Shown here piece by piece: positions 44,236 through 53,498 of a stretch of 64,000 nt of DNA. Positions within the stretch are counted from its first letter, which is position 1. Each line of letters opens with the position of its first letter. Under the pieces are notes generated by a model, which was not told the origin of the DNA, searched no databases, and saw only the letters and a list, made by a program, of their open reading frames with translations. The position numbers and the translations under genes were made by a program. Source of the stretch: Daejeonella oryzae DSM 19973 (lineage in GTDB: Bacteria > Bacteroidota > Bacteroidia > Sphingobacteriales > Sphingobacteriaceae). The DNA is taken from contig NZ_AUHA01000003.1 in the NCBI RefSeq assembly GCF_000422945.1, forward strand, positions 620,001 to 684,000, given 5' to 3'.

Positions 44236-46098
44236 ATGTTTCAAAGCTTCTTTATTCTACTTCGCTTTTTTGCTTTCTGGCTAATTTTCTTCTTCATAGA
44301 CCGGATCATTTTTCTTGCATATTTTCATGAAAAACTAAAAAAGGTTTCTTTCTCGGAGATAGCCCAAACAGCTTTATATGGTGTTCGGCTGGACGCCTCT
44401 ATGGCTGCATATTTATCAGTAATTCCATTATTATTTTTTATAGCACTTTGGTTTTTCCCTAAATTATCCATCAGCAAATCATTTATTAAAGGTTTTGTTC
44501 TTTTTTTTATTACGATTTTCTCCATAATCAGCATTTCAAATTTTAATATTTACAGAGAATGGGGATCTAAAATCAATTATAAAGCATTAGATTTTGCATT
44601 TAATTCTACCTCAGAGGCTATCGCCTCCGGATCTTCATCGCCAATAGTTTCTTCTTTAGCCATCTTTGCAGGATTGCTTATTTTAAGCATCTATATCTCG
44701 CGAAAGCTTATAATTTATAATAGTCCCGATGCAACTATTCCATTCTGGAAAAAGGTGGCAGCAAGTAGTGTGTTTATTGCCATTACCATACTTTTTATCC
44801 GCGGAGGATTAGGCACTTCTCCCATTAACCAGAGTATGGCCTATTTCTCTGAAAAACCCATCTTAAATCATTCGGCAGTTAATACAGAATGGAATTTGAT
44901 ACACGACGTATTAAATAACCGGTATGTAAATTCTAATCCCTTCAAATATTACAGTAAGCAAGAAGCTAAAAATATAGTTGATTCCCTATATAAAATTCCT
45001 GAAGGAGCCCCTCCCCGGATTTTAAAAGTTCATAATCCAAATATTGTATTGATCATTCTGGAAAGCTATACAGCTGATGTAATTGAACGTTTGGGAGGAG
45101 AAAAAGGGATTGCCCCTAATTTTGAAAAGCTCATTGATAAGGGATTGTTTTTTAATCAGATTTACGCTTCAGGAGACCGAACTGATAAAGGCCTGGTAGC
45201 TATTTTAAGTGCATTTCCTGCCCAGGCTATCCAAAGTATTATCAAAACAAATGATAAGCAGGAGAAACTTCCAGCAATTCCGCAAGTTTTATCCGGAACT
45301 GGATATTCTACTTCTTTTTACTACGGCGGGCAAAGCGAATTTTTTAACATTAAATCCTATATATTAAGTCACGGATTTCATAAACTGATTGACAAAAATA
45401 ATTTTGACCAATCAGATTTAAGTTCTTGGGGAGCTTATGATCATAAAGTTTTTGAAAAAAATGCAGCGGATCTCGATTTTCAAAAGCAGCCCTTCTTTTC
45501 TACAATCATGACCTTATCTAACCATGAACCATTTCAATTACCCGGTAAGCCGCATTATCCAGGTAAAAGTTCTGCAGATAAATTCAGAAGTACTTCATAT
45601 TATACAGATTCAAGTTTGGGCTCGTATTTAGAAAGTGTAAAAAATAAAGACTGGTATAAAAATACACTGTTTATTATTATTGCTGATCACGGGCACCGCT
45701 TGCCGAAAGACGTATATGAAATTTATAATCCCGGGCGTTTTCGAATTCCTTTATTATTATTTGGAGAAGTTTTAAAAGATGAATTCAGTGGTCAGACGAT
45801 TGACAAAGTTGGAAATCAAACCGATGTTGCCGCTACTTTGCTTTCACAATTAGATTTGCCGGTTGATAAATTCCGCTGGAGTCATGATCTTTTAAATCCG
45901 AAAACTCCTGAATTCAGTTTTTTTTGCTGGGATAATGGATTTGGTTTCGCAACAAAAAATCAGGTTATATCTGTCGACAATGTTTCAAAAAATATAATTT
46001 TCAAAAAATATCCAGGCAATCTGAAAGAAACAAACTCTTCTCAAAAATCAGGGAAGGCGTATATGCAGCAGGTTTTTCAGGATTATATAGATTATTAA
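44236..46098 (+). CDS. LTA-synthase-like membrane sulfatase-fold transferase
   Basis: The 620-residue protein has five N-terminal membrane helices (residues about 5-190) and a periplasmic sulfatase-type domain from about residue 255. The nucleophilic threonine lies in SGDRTDKGLVAI near residue 316, metal ligands in ILESYTADVI and IADHGHRLP, and LSNHEPFQLPG completes the site. LtaS-like enzymes transfer glycerol phosphate (lipoteichoic acid) or phosphoethanolamine to glycans. In a Gram-negative the role is unknown; it could modify membrane-derived oligosaccharide or LPS. Length fits. It is alone on the plus strand. Confidence 0.88.
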   Translation: MFQSFFILLRFFAFWLIFFFIDRIIFLAYFHEKLKKVSFSEIAQTALYGVRLDASMAAYLSVIPLLFFIALWFFPKLSISKSFIKGFVLFFITIFSIISISNFNIYREWGSKINYKALDFAFNSTSEAIASGSSSPIVSSLAIFAGLLILSIYISRKLIIYNSPDATIPFWKKVAASSVFIAITILFIRGGLGTSPINQSMAYFSEKPILNHSAVNTEWNLIHDVLNNRYVNSNPFKYYSKQEAKNIVDSLYKIPEGAPPRILKVHNPNIVLIILESYTADVIERLGGEKGIAPNFEKLIDKGLFFNQIYASGDRTDKGLVAILSAFPAQAIQSIIKTNDKQEKLPAIPQVLSGTGYSTSFYYGGQSEFFNIKSYILSHGFHKLIDKNNFDQSDLSSWGAYDHKVFEKNAADLDFQKQPFFSTIMTLSNHEPFQLPGKPHYPGKSSADKFRSTSYYTDSSLGSYLESVKNKDWYKNTLFIIIADHGHRLPKDVYEIYNPGRFRIPLLLFGEVLKDEFSGQTIDKVGNQTDVAATLLSQLDLPVDKFRWSHDLLNPKTPEFSFFCWDNGFGFATKNQVISVDNVSKNIIFKKYPGNLKETNSSQKSGKAYMQQVFQDYIDY

Positions 46099-46112
46099 AT
46101 CGGATAAAACTT

Positions 46113-46571
46113 TTAAAGAGTCTGTTCTTTATCCCATTTAATTTTCAGTAATTCCACCACTTTCTGATCAGTAGGAAAAGTCACATCTGCTGGCTCAATA
46201 TCTGCAAGATTTTTCCAGCGGAAGGATTGCAGGTTTTCTGAAATCCCATCAAAATCAAAAATTTTATCTTTAAAATCCAGGTTGAGAATTGCCGAATTTT
46301 TAACCAAATAGTAAACGCTTATGATCTGACTTTCATTAAATACAGATTGTATAAAAAAGTCGGTTGTATAAAAATGCTCTATTATTTCAACCTCTGCATT
46401 GCATTCTTCTATAAACTCTCTTTTTAGGCCCTCAATCAAACCTTCGCCAAATTCTAATCCTCCACCCGGAAATTTGCTAAACTGAAATCCCATTTCCTCC
46501 TCATCACTAATCAAAATTTGATTGTGTTCATTAATTAATAAACCGTACACCCGTACATTAAATGGATACAT
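46113..46571 (-). CDS. NUDIX hydrolase
   Basis: At 152 residues it has the NUDIX box in the form GGGLEFGEGLIEGLKREFIE plus ECNAE (G5E7REuxEE pattern complete, with Cys-Asn where a Gly often follows). It hydrolyses a nucleoside diphosphate linked to another moiety; the substrate cannot be told. It begins one base from the stop of the CDF transporter gene on the same strand, so the two are likely transcribed together. N- and C-terminal flanks show no signal peptide, so it is cytoplasmic. Confidence 0.88.
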   Translation of the reverse strand: MYPFNVRVYGLLINEHNQILISDEEEMGFQFSKFPGGGLEFGEGLIEGLKREFIEECNAEVEIIEHFYTTDFFIQSVFNESQIISVYYLVKNSAILNLDFKDKIFDFDGISENLQSFRWKNLADIEPADVTFPTDQKVVELLKIKWDKEQTL

Positions 46572-47546
46572 CTAGTTAAAATGTTTTTGGTTACGAATTA
46601 CCTTATCAGGAACCCAGGCAATATCCAAACTTTTTGGCTCACTTCTTACCGGACAGTCAGCCATTCTGCAATAATGACAACATTCAGGCACGCACGGATC
46701 AGCATGAATAAAAAATTCAGTAGGAACCCGGGCGCTTTCATTAACCAGTTTATCAACTCTGGAAACTTCTTCGTGAACACGAGTAAGATCAAAATAATAG
46801 GGCAAAGTTAGATGGCAATCAATATGGAGTTCGGCGCCATATCGCTGTGTCCGAAGATTGTGAATATCAATCCAGGAATCATCCCTTTTATCGTCTAAAA
46901 TGGTAATCACCTCATCTACCAGCTCAAAATCAGATTCATCCATTAATCCGCCAACGGATTTTCGAAGCAATTTATAGCCTGTGTAAATAATAAATAAGCC
47001 CAGGCAGGCAGAAAGTACGCTATCCAGATATGAAATTTTGGTATAATAAATTAGAATCAGGCCAACAACTAAACCCGCACTGGTATAGGCATCCGTTTGT
47101 AAATGTTTTCCGTCGGCAAATAAGGTTAACGAGTTATAAACTTTACTTTTTTCAACCAGATAATATCCTAAAATATAATTGATGATTCCGGTTACGGCAA
47201 TGATAATTGCACCGCTTAGCAAAAATTGAATTTCATGCGGATAAAAGAGATTGTATACAGACTTAAAAGTAATCAGAATTCCGGCAAGAGCAATTAAACT
47301 TCCTTCAACAAAAACAGAAAAGAATTCAACTTTACCATGACCGTAGGGATGATTCAAATCACGGGGCTGGGCAGAAAGATAAATACTGTAAAATGCAAAT
47401 GAGCTGGCCAGCACATTAACAATACTTTCTGCAGCATCGGTTAAAATTGCATTTGAAGAAGTTAAAAAATAGGCGGTAAATTTTGCAAGCATCAGAATGA
47501 TGCCTGCTACAAGAGATATGAGTATTATTTTTTTTTGTGGCTGCAC
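46572..47546 (-). CDS. Cation diffusion facilitator metal exporter with Cys-rich tail
   Basis: This 324-residue CDF protein has the metal-site motif LTDAAESIVNVLASSFA in TM2 and HPYGHGKVEFF in the loop between TM2 and TM3, and a C-terminal ferredoxin-like cytoplasmic domain ending in HIDCHLTLP. It probably exports Zn2+ or Fe2+ against protons. The odd feature is the C-terminal stretch HADPCVPECCHYCRMADC near residues 288-305, with five cysteines and two histidines, a likely extra metal-binding module. The NUDIX gene follows directly. The exact metal is unknown. Confidence 0.9.
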   Translation of the reverse strand: MQPQKKIILISLVAGIILMLAKFTAYFLTSSNAILTDAAESIVNVLASSFAFYSIYLSAQPRDLNHPYGHGKVEFFSVFVEGSLIALAGILITFKSVYNLFYPHEIQFLLSGAIIIAVTGIINYILGYYLVEKSKVYNSLTLFADGKHLQTDAYTSAGLVVGLILIYYTKISYLDSVLSACLGLFIIYTGYKLLRKSVGGLMDESDFELVDEVITILDDKRDDSWIDIHNLRTQRYGAELHIDCHLTLPYYFDLTRVHEEVSRVDKLVNESARVPTEFFIHADPCVPECCHYCRMADCPVRSEPKSLDIAWVPDKVIRNQKHFN

Positions 47547-47636
47547 GTTTAAAGGTTGATCGCAAATTTATATAATACAGCGCAGCAATTATTCAATTAG
47601 TTTATTCATTTCAATACTTTAAAAAGTAAATTTTCC

Positions 47637-47666
47637 ATTGGCTTTAGTCTCAGGTTTATATATTTG
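47637..47666 (+). promoter_or_regulatory. Bacteroidota-type promoter for the aminotransferase
   Basis: ATTG at 47637-47640 and TATATTTG at 47659-47666 are separated by 18 bases and match a -33/-7 pair of the TTG/TAnnTTTG kind, 17 bases before the ATG at 47684. Confidence 0.55.
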
Positions 47667-47683
47667 TTTTTTTCCAAATTGTT

Positions 47684-48877
47684 ATGACTGTATTATCTGA
47701 TAGAATAAACCAGCTTTCTGAATCACAAACCATACAAATGGCTAAAATGGGTCGCGAGCTGACTGCACAAGGTGTTGATGTGATCAACCTTAGTTTTGGA
47801 GAACCCGATTTCCACACTCCTGATCTCATAAAGGAAGCTGCTAAAAAAGCTCTTGACGAAAATTATACGTATTACACCCCGGTTCCGGGATATCCGGAAT
47901 TAAGGAAAGCAATAGCCGCAAAACTTAAAAGAGAAAATAATCTCGATTATAATTTCGACCAGATCGTTGTAGGAACCGGTGCGAAGCAGGCTATCGCAAA
48001 TGCGGTAATGTGTCTTGTAAATCCGGGAGATGAGGTAATTGTTCCTACTCCTTACTGGGTTTCCTATTCTGAAGTAATTAAGCTGGCTGAAGGCAAATCA
48101 GTATTTATTGACGCTACTGTGGAGGATGAATTTAAAATTAATCCGGAGCAACTTGAAGCAGCTATTACTCATAAAACCAAATTATTTTTATTCTCTTCGC
48201 CCTGCAATCCTACCGGAAGTGTTTACACCCGGGATGAGCTTGCAGCACTTGTAAAAGTTTTTGAAAAATACCCTGACATATATATCATTTCGGATGAAAT
48301 ATATGAACACATCAATTTCATAGAAAAGCATGAATCTATTGCTCAGTTTCCAAGTATTAAAGAGCGTGTTATAATTATAAATGGCTTTTCTAAAGCTTAC
48401 GCGATGACGGGTTGGAGAATCGGTTATCTTGCTGCTAACCGGGAAATTGCACAGGCCTGTGATAAAATGCAGGGACAGATCACTTCAGGAACATGTTCCA
48501 TTACCCAAAGAGCGGCCCTGGCTGCTTATGAAAATGGCCTCGAAAGTGTAATAGAAATGCGGGAAGCTTTTAAAAAGCGCCGCGATATTGTTTTTAAACT
48601 TTTGCAGGAAATTCCGGGTTTAAAAACTAATCTCCCACAGGGAGCATTTTATTTCTTTCCGGATGTTCGGTATTATCTTGGTAAAAGAAATCAGGATGAA
48701 ATTATAGAAACCGCTTCTGATCTTTGCATTTATTTACTGAATAACGCTCATGTAGCTCTGGTAACCGGCGAGGCCTTTGGCGATCCAAACTCTATTCGTA
48801 TTTCTTATGCCGCATCTGAAGAAAGACTGATTGAGGCCATGAAAAGAATTAAGCAAGCTTTAGCTGAGCTTACCTAA
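47684..48877 (+). CDS. Aspartate aminotransferase family protein
   Basis: This 397-residue class I PLP aminotransferase has the gamma-subgroup aspartate aminotransferase pattern: NLSFGEPDFHTPD near residue 35, YTYYTPVPGYPELRKAIA, and the PLP lysine in GFSKAYAMTGWRIGY near residue 236, with the substrate-arginine region SIRISYAASEERL near the end. It most likely interconverts aspartate and oxaloacetate, or a related amino acid. It is followed by the heptose kinase after 39 bases. A Bacteroidota-type promoter precedes it. Confidence 0.9.
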   Translation: MTVLSDRINQLSESQTIQMAKMGRELTAQGVDVINLSFGEPDFHTPDLIKEAAKKALDENYTYYTPVPGYPELRKAIAAKLKRENNLDYNFDQIVVGTGAKQAIANAVMCLVNPGDEVIVPTPYWVSYSEVIKLAEGKSVFIDATVEDEFKINPEQLEAAITHKTKLFLFSSPCNPTGSVYTRDELAALVKVFEKYPDIYIISDEIYEHINFIEKHESIAQFPSIKERVIIINGFSKAYAMTGWRIGYLAANREIAQACDKMQGQITSGTCSITQRAALAAYENGLESVIEMREAFKKRRDIVFKLLQEIPGLKTNLPQGAFYFFPDVRYYLGKRNQDEIIETASDLCIYLLNNAHVALVTGEAFGDPNSIRISYAASEERLIEAMKRIKQALAELT

Positions 48878-48916
48878 TTGGGTATAAATTAAACGTTCCG
48901 AATTAGCTTCAATTAA

Positions 48917-49897
48917 ATGAATAATCTTTTTAATAAGTTCAATGCATTAACTGTTCTGATCATTGGCGATGTGATGATGGACACCTATTTATGGGGAAAA
49001 GTAGAACGCATATCGCCCGAAGCTCCTGTGCCCATTGTTTCTGTTCATAAAAAAGAAAACCGTTTAGGCGGTGCTGCTAATGTGGCATTAAATATTCAGG
49101 CCCTGGGCGCTAAACCAATTATATGCTCGGTTATTGGTGATGATACCGAAGGAACAGAGTTTTTAAACTTATTGAAGAAGCAAACTTTAAGTCAGGAAGG
49201 AATAATCATTGAAAGCAATCGTCCAACTACTGTTAAAACCAGAATTATTGGACATAACCAGCAGATTGTTCGGGTAGATTCTGAAACTGATAAACAAATC
49301 ATCAATGAATCTTTTAATTCATTAATGGAAACTATTCGAAAGATTATTTCTGAACAGCACATCGATGCAATTATTTTTGAAGATTATGATAAGGGTGTAA
49401 TTTCCGAAGAACTAATCTGGGAAATTGTCACGCTTGCCAATCAAAAGAATATCATCACGGTAGTCGATCCCAAAAAACGAAATTTCTTATATTATCAAAA
49501 TGTTACTTTGTTCAAACCAAACTTAAAAGAATTGAAGGATGGTTTGAAACAGGATATTGACCCCAGAAATCCACACGAAATAGAATCTGCAGTTGCTATT
49601 TTACAAGCAAAGCTGAATGCTAAAGTTTTGATGGTTACACTTTCAGAATTGGGCGTTTTCATCAGTTCAGAAAATGAGCAAAAATTAATACCTGCTCATA
49701 TTCGTGATATAGCTGATGTATCTGGTGCCGGAGATACGGTAATTGCAACAACAGCTCTTTGCCTTGCTGCCGGTTTGGATGTATTTAAAACTGCAGCCCT
49801 GGCCAATTTAGCTGGCGGACTTGTATGTGAGCAGGTAGGCGTGGTTCCAATAAGCTTTGAACTTTTACTGAAAGAAGCTGAAAGCAGTATTATTTAA
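48917..49897 (+). CDS. rfaE1: D-glycero-beta-D-manno-heptose-7-phosphate kinase
   Basis: This 326-residue PfkB-family kinase has the HldE kinase half: LIIGDVMMDTYLWGKVERIS near residue 14, GGAANVALNIQALG near 52 and the anion-hole motif DVSGAGDTVIA near 267 with the catalytic Asp. It makes heptose-1,7-bisphosphate in LPS inner-core synthesis. The adenylyltransferase half is absent, so the HldC function must be encoded elsewhere. It follows an aspartate aminotransferase gene on the same strand. Length is that of a stand-alone HldA/RfaE1. Confidence 0.9.
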   Translation: MNNLFNKFNALTVLIIGDVMMDTYLWGKVERISPEAPVPIVSVHKKENRLGGAANVALNIQALGAKPIICSVIGDDTEGTEFLNLLKKQTLSQEGIIIESNRPTTVKTRIIGHNQQIVRVDSETDKQIINESFNSLMETIRKIISEQHIDAIIFEDYDKGVISEELIWEIVTLANQKNIITVVDPKKRNFLYYQNVTLFKPNLKELKDGLKQDIDPRNPHEIESAVAILQAKLNAKVLMVTLSELGVFISSENEQKLIPAHIRDIADVSGAGDTVIATTALCLAAGLDVFKTAALANLAGGLVCEQVGVVPISFELLLKEAESSII

Positions 49898-49932
49898 ATT
49901 TTTTTTTTAAAATTATCTATCTGATCAGGTGG

Positions 49933-51180
49933 TTATTTACTTCTGATAGCCTCCACCGGGTCAAGCCTGGAAGCCATAAAAGCCGGAATAAACCCTGATA
50001 TCAATCCGATTGCGGTAGATAAGATCAGGGTTAACAGTACTTTTCCTATATCAACCACAATTGTAAGATCAAAGAAAGTTTTGGATATAAAAGCCAATAT
50101 GTAAACAATTCCCAATCCAATAACTCCTCCCATTAAGCAAAGCAGAACTGATTCGATTAAAAATTGAAGCATGATAAAATAATTCTTGGCTCCCAGCGAT
50201 TTCTGAATCCCTATGATATTAGTCCGTTCCTTTACCGATACGAACATGATGTTTGCAATGCCAAATCCACCTACCAGGATAGAAAAACCACCTATAAATG
50301 CTCCTGCAAAATCAATTATACCGAACATCTGGTCTAACTGAGCGGTTAAAATCGTCGATTTATTGAGTGCAAAATCATCTTCATCCCTTGGATTTATCCG
50401 ATGCAATGAACGCATTACACCCCGCAGTTCGCTTTCCAGTTCGGCTATAGTAACATTTTCTTTTCCCTTAACAGTAATCTGAGGCCCATACCTATCGTCT
50501 TCCACATCTATTACGTTGCGTGCAAAATTCATGGGCAGTAAAATTGTTTTATCTGCAGAAACTCCTAACAAATCGTCGCCCTCCTTAGCAAAAACGCCTA
50601 TTACAGTCACTTTTCTTCCCAGTACATTTATAGATTTACCTATTGGATTTTCATTAGGGAATAAACCATCTGCTATTGAGTAGCCAATTAAAGTTACCGG
50701 GCTACCTCCTTTCGATTCTGATTCGGTAAAATACCGGCCTTCCTCAAAATCAAACATCCTTGTTTTATAATAATCATGGGATGCAGCTGCGAGCTGTGCC
50801 CCTTCCACGCTATTGCTTTTATATTTAACGATCCGGTTACCAATCCCTACTTCAAAAGCTACCCCTTCGGCCCCTTCAATACGGTCGGTTAATTTTTCAA
50901 AATCACGAATTTGTGGATTCGGTCTTCTCAGATATTTCCACCATGGATAATCGCCTCCAAATGCCCAGGGCCATTTTTGAACATAAATGGTATTGCTACC
51001 TAATTTTTCTACACTGCTCTGCAAATTGTTTCGCAGGGTATCCACGGCAGAAAAAACTCCGATTATGGTCATTATACCGATGGTGATCCCCAATAAGGAA
51101 AGTATTGTCCGGAGCTTATTTTGGCGCAAGGCACCAAAAGCAAAATTAAAGCTCTCCTTTACCAGTTTGAAAAATATCAT
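49933..51180 (-). CDS. MacB/FtsX-type ABC transporter permease
   Basis: The 415-residue protein has a first membrane helix at about residues 21-41 (LRTILSLLGITIGIMTIIGV), a periplasmic MacB-PCD domain through about residue 270, and three further helices ending in IGLISGFIPAFMASRLDPVEA with the conserved SRLDPVEA tail. This topology defines type VII MacB-family permeases, which drive lipoprotein, peptide or toxin transfer. No adjacent ATPase is present; the nearest is at 54495, on the same strand but separated by five genes. Substrate unknown. Confidence 0.92.
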   Translation of the reverse strand: MIFFKLVKESFNFAFGALRQNKLRTILSLLGITIGIMTIIGVFSAVDTLRNNLQSSVEKLGSNTIYVQKWPWAFGGDYPWWKYLRRPNPQIRDFEKLTDRIEGAEGVAFEVGIGNRIVKYKSNSVEGAQLAAASHDYYKTRMFDFEEGRYFTESESKGGSPVTLIGYSIADGLFPNENPIGKSINVLGRKVTVIGVFAKEGDDLLGVSADKTILLPMNFARNVIDVEDDRYGPQITVKGKENVTIAELESELRGVMRSLHRINPRDEDDFALNKSTILTAQLDQMFGIIDFAGAFIGGFSILVGGFGIANIMFVSVKERTNIIGIQKSLGAKNYFIMLQFLIESVLLCLMGGVIGLGIVYILAFISKTFFDLTIVVDIGKVLLTLILSTAIGLISGFIPAFMASRLDPVEAIRSK

Positions 51181-51308
51181 ATTACGTCTTAGACCAATAA
51201 TTTCAAACTAAGTTACAGCCGAATTAATAGCAAATGAAAATTATTATATTAGTTTAAATCTAAACAGAATCTATGCGTCAAGCGTTAACGTATTACAAAT
51301 TTTTTTAG

Positions 51309-51316
51309 TAAATTTG
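51309..51316 (+). promoter_or_regulatory. -7 element before queA
   Basis: TAAATTTG matches the TAnnTTTG -7 consensus 29 bases before the queA ATG at 51345. No clear -33 element was found. Confidence 0.35.
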
Positions 51317-51344
51317 CGCCCTGAAAGCAGAAAAAAGCACAAAT

Positions 51345-52394
51345 ATGAAATTATCCCAGTTCACTTTTAATTTACCCGAATCTTTAATAGCTCATAATCC
51401 ATCAGAAAACCGTGATGAGGCCCGTTTAATGGTTTTGGACAAAAAAACAGGAGCTATTGAGCACAAAATTTTCAAAGATATTTTAGGGTATTTTGAAGAG
51501 AAGGATGTCATGATCTTAAATAATACCAAAGTTTTTCCTGCCCGTTTATATGGTAATAAGGAAAAAACTGGTGCAACTATTGAAGTTTTTTTACTTCGTG
51601 AATTAAATAAAGAATTACGCTTATGGGATGTTTTAGTAGATCCAGCACGTAAAATTCGGGTTGGAAATAAATTATATTTCGGAGACGATGATCTTTTAGT
51701 TGCCGAAGTTGTAGATAACACTACTTCCCGAGGAAGAACAATACGTTTTTTATTCGACGGTACAGATGAAGAGTTTCGCAAAAACATTGAAATTTTAGGA
51801 GAAACTCCTCTTCCAAAATATATTAAGCGTAAAGCTACTGCAGAAGACAAAGAGCGCTATCAAACTATTTTCGCCAAAAATGAAGGTGCCGTTGCAGCTC
51901 CTACTGCTGGTATGCATTTCAGCAGAGAACTAATGAAACGCCTGGAATTAAAGGGTGTTGAATTTGCTGAAATTACACTGCACGTTGGCTTGGGAACATT
52001 TCGTTCTGTTGAAGTAGAGGATTTAACAAAGCATAAAATGGATTCTGAGCAGTTTATAATCAAGCAAAAAGATGCGGATATTGTAAATCATGCTTTGGAA
52101 GAAAAAAGAAGAATTTGTGCCGTGGGTACCACTTCAATGCGTGCTATTGAATCAGCTGTTTCTGCAGGTCATATTCTTAAAGCGGCAAATGATTGGACGA
52201 GTAAGTTCATTTTTCCTCCGTATGACTTCAGCATTGCCAATTCAATGATTACTAATTTTCATACACCACAATCAACCTTATTGATGATGGTTGCTGCCTT
52301 TGGAGGTTACGATAATGTTATGAATGCTTACGAAGTGGCTATAAAAGAAAAATATCGCTTTTTCAGCTATGGCGATGCCATGCTGATTATTTAA
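51345..52394 (+). CDS. queA: S-adenosylmethionine:tRNA ribosyltransferase-isomerase
   Basis: This 349-residue protein forms epoxyqueuosine in tRNA from preQ1-tRNA and AdoMet. Family signatures are present: [16 protein letters not shown] at the start, [15 protein letters not shown] near residue 60, [11 protein letters not shown] near residue 184, [20 protein letters not shown] near 218, and [18 protein letters not shown] near the C-terminus. Length is normal. It is followed by ispD after 80 bases, across a hairpin, and preceded by a TAnnTTTG-type promoter element. Confidence 0.96.
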   Translation: MKLSQFTFNLPESLIAHNPSENRDEARLMVLDKKTGAIEHKIFKDILGYFEEKDVMILNNTKVFPARLYGNKEKTGATIEVFLLRELNKELRLWDVLVDPARKIRVGNKLYFGDDDLLVAEVVDNTTSRGRTIRFLFDGTDEEFRKNIEILGETPLPKYIKRKATAEDKERYQTIFAKNEGAVAAPTAGMHFSRELMKRLELKGVEFAEITLHVGLGTFRSVEVEDLTKHKMDSEQFIIKQKDADIVNHALEEKRRICAVGTTSMRAIESAVSAGHILKAANDWTSKFIFPPYDFSIANSMITNFHTPQSTLLMMVAAFGGYDNVMNAYEVAIKEKYRFFSYGDAMLII

Positions 52395-52405
52395 TAGCTC
52401 AATAT

Positions 52406-52453
52406 TATTTCGCATCGGGGTTCAAAAACAGACTTGATAGCCGATGCGAAATA
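52406..52453 (+). promoter_or_regulatory. 13-bp perfect inverted repeat between queA and ispD
   Basis: Arms TATTTCGCATCGG (52406-52418) and its complement (52441-52453) enclose a 22-base loop in the queA-ispD gap. It is not followed by a T run, so it is more likely an RNA processing, stabilising or attenuating hairpin than a terminator. Confidence 0.5.
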
Positions 52454-52474
52454 TATCTCTCGTAAATATTCACA

Positions 52475-53140
52475 ATGAAGTATTACGCTATAATTGTAGG
52501 CGGAGGTTCCGGAAGCCGTATGCAATCTGATATTCCAAAGCAATTTCTCTTGCTCAATGGAAAGCCTTTAATTATGCATACCATTGAAGCGTTTTACAAT
52601 TCAAGACTGCATCCGGAAATTATTCTGGTCTTAAATATCGATTTTCATAAATATTGGGAGGATCTGTGTGATCGTTTCAATTTTGAAACACCTCATACTA
52701 TTGTAAAAGCGGGCAGACAGCGGTTTTTTTCCGTTAAAAACGGGTTAAAAATTGTTAAAGGAAATTCCATCGTTGCTATTCACGACGCCGTCAGACCAAT
52801 AGTTAGCGATACATTTATAACATCTTGTTTTCAGGAAGCAGAAAAGACCGGGTCTGCAATTCCTGCTATTGTATCGCGGGACTCTGTAAGACAAAGATCA
52901 GGAGATTCGTCATTTGCATTAAACCGGGATGACATTTTGATGGTTCAAACACCACAGGTGTTTTCTAATAAAATCTTAAATAAAGCATACAAGCAGGTTT
53001 TCAGAATTGAATTTACTGATGACGCGTCGGTAGTTGAAAAATCAGGGACACCCGTTCATTTAGTGGAAGGGGATAGTAAAAATATTAAGATTACTTATCC
53101 TGAGGATCTGATTCTTGCTCAGGCTTATCTGAAAGGATAA
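52475..53140 (+). CDS. ispD: 2-C-methyl-D-erythritol 4-phosphate cytidylyltransferase
   Basis: IspD makes CDP-methylerythritol in the MEP isoprenoid pathway. This 221-residue protein has the nucleotide-binding start YAIIVGGGSGSRMQSDIPKQ with the conserved Gly loop and Lys, the motif VAIHDAVRPIVS near residue 105 and QTPQVFSNKIL near 160, with DDASVVEKSG near 185. Length is normal. It lies 80 bases after queA with a hairpin between and ends in a bidirectional terminator at 53145. Confidence 0.95.
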   Translation: MKYYAIIVGGGSGSRMQSDIPKQFLLLNGKPLIMHTIEAFYNSRLHPEIILVLNIDFHKYWEDLCDRFNFETPHTIVKAGRQRFFSVKNGLKIVKGNSIVAIHDAVRPIVSDTFITSCFQEAEKTGSAIPAIVSRDSVRQRSGDSSFALNRDDILMVQTPQVFSNKILNKAYKQVFRIEFTDDASVVEKSGTPVHLVEGDSKNIKITYPEDLILAQAYLKG

Positions 53141-53144
53141 AAAA

Positions 53145-53176
53145 AATCCGCATTACCAATTCTGATAATGCGGATT
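53145..53176. terminator. Bidirectional terminator after ispD
   Basis: Arms AATCCGCATTA and TAATGCGGATT around a 10-base loop, flanked by an A-run and a T-rich stretch, between convergent genes. Confidence 0.88.
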
Positions 53177-53191
53177 ATTTATTTACGTGAA

Positions 53192-53347
53192 TTATACGGT
53201 ACCCCCACGAATTACTCTTAATAGAACTGCTATGATTGCAATTACTAAAAGAATGTGAATTAAGTTTCCACCAAAAGGAGAAACAAATGCACCGAAAATC
53301 CAAACAATGATTAAAATAACAGCGATTACATAAAGCAGGTTACCCAT
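53192..53347 (-). CDS. Small Lmo0937-type membrane protein (51 residues)
   Basis: An ATG at 53347 opens a 51-codon frame ending with TAA at 53192-53194. The protein starts MGNLLYVIAVILIIVWIFGA, then SPFGG, a second hydrophobic stretch NLIHILLVIAIIAVLLRV and ends IRGGTV. Two membrane helices joined by a Gly/Pro turn and an N-terminal MGNLLY match the small Lmo0937/DUF5670-like stress-associated membrane proteins. It is transcribed from the minus strand and shares the terminator at 53145 with ispD. The function is unknown. Confidence 0.75.
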   Translation of the reverse strand: MGNLLYVIAVILIIVWIFGAFVSPFGGNLIHILLVIAIIAVLLRVIRGGTV

Positions 53348-53472
53348 AATTTTAAGTTTTAAGTTTAAATGAGATATGATTTAATTTACCTGTTAAATAC
53401 TAAAACCGTACCATTTGTTTAAAATTTGTAAAAAAAAATTTTCGGGCAATAAAAAATAATGTTAAAAATTAA

Positions 53473-53497
53473 AATAGCCCTGTAAAACAGGGCTATT
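53473..53497 (-). terminator. Rho-independent terminator after the DUF2795 gene
   Basis: Arms AATAGCCCTG and CAGGGCTATT with a 5-base loop, immediately after the stop codon of the DUF2795 gene on the minus strand. Confidence 0.85.
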
Positions 53498-53498
53498 A

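Noticed and set aside
49890-49915. T-run after the heptose kinase as terminator
   Set aside because: There is a run of ten T but no convincing stem before it.
51392-52063. Minus-strand ORFs of 152 and 67 codons inside queA
   Set aside because: They are antisense shadows of the queA frame, rich in Ser and Lys, and carry no known motif.
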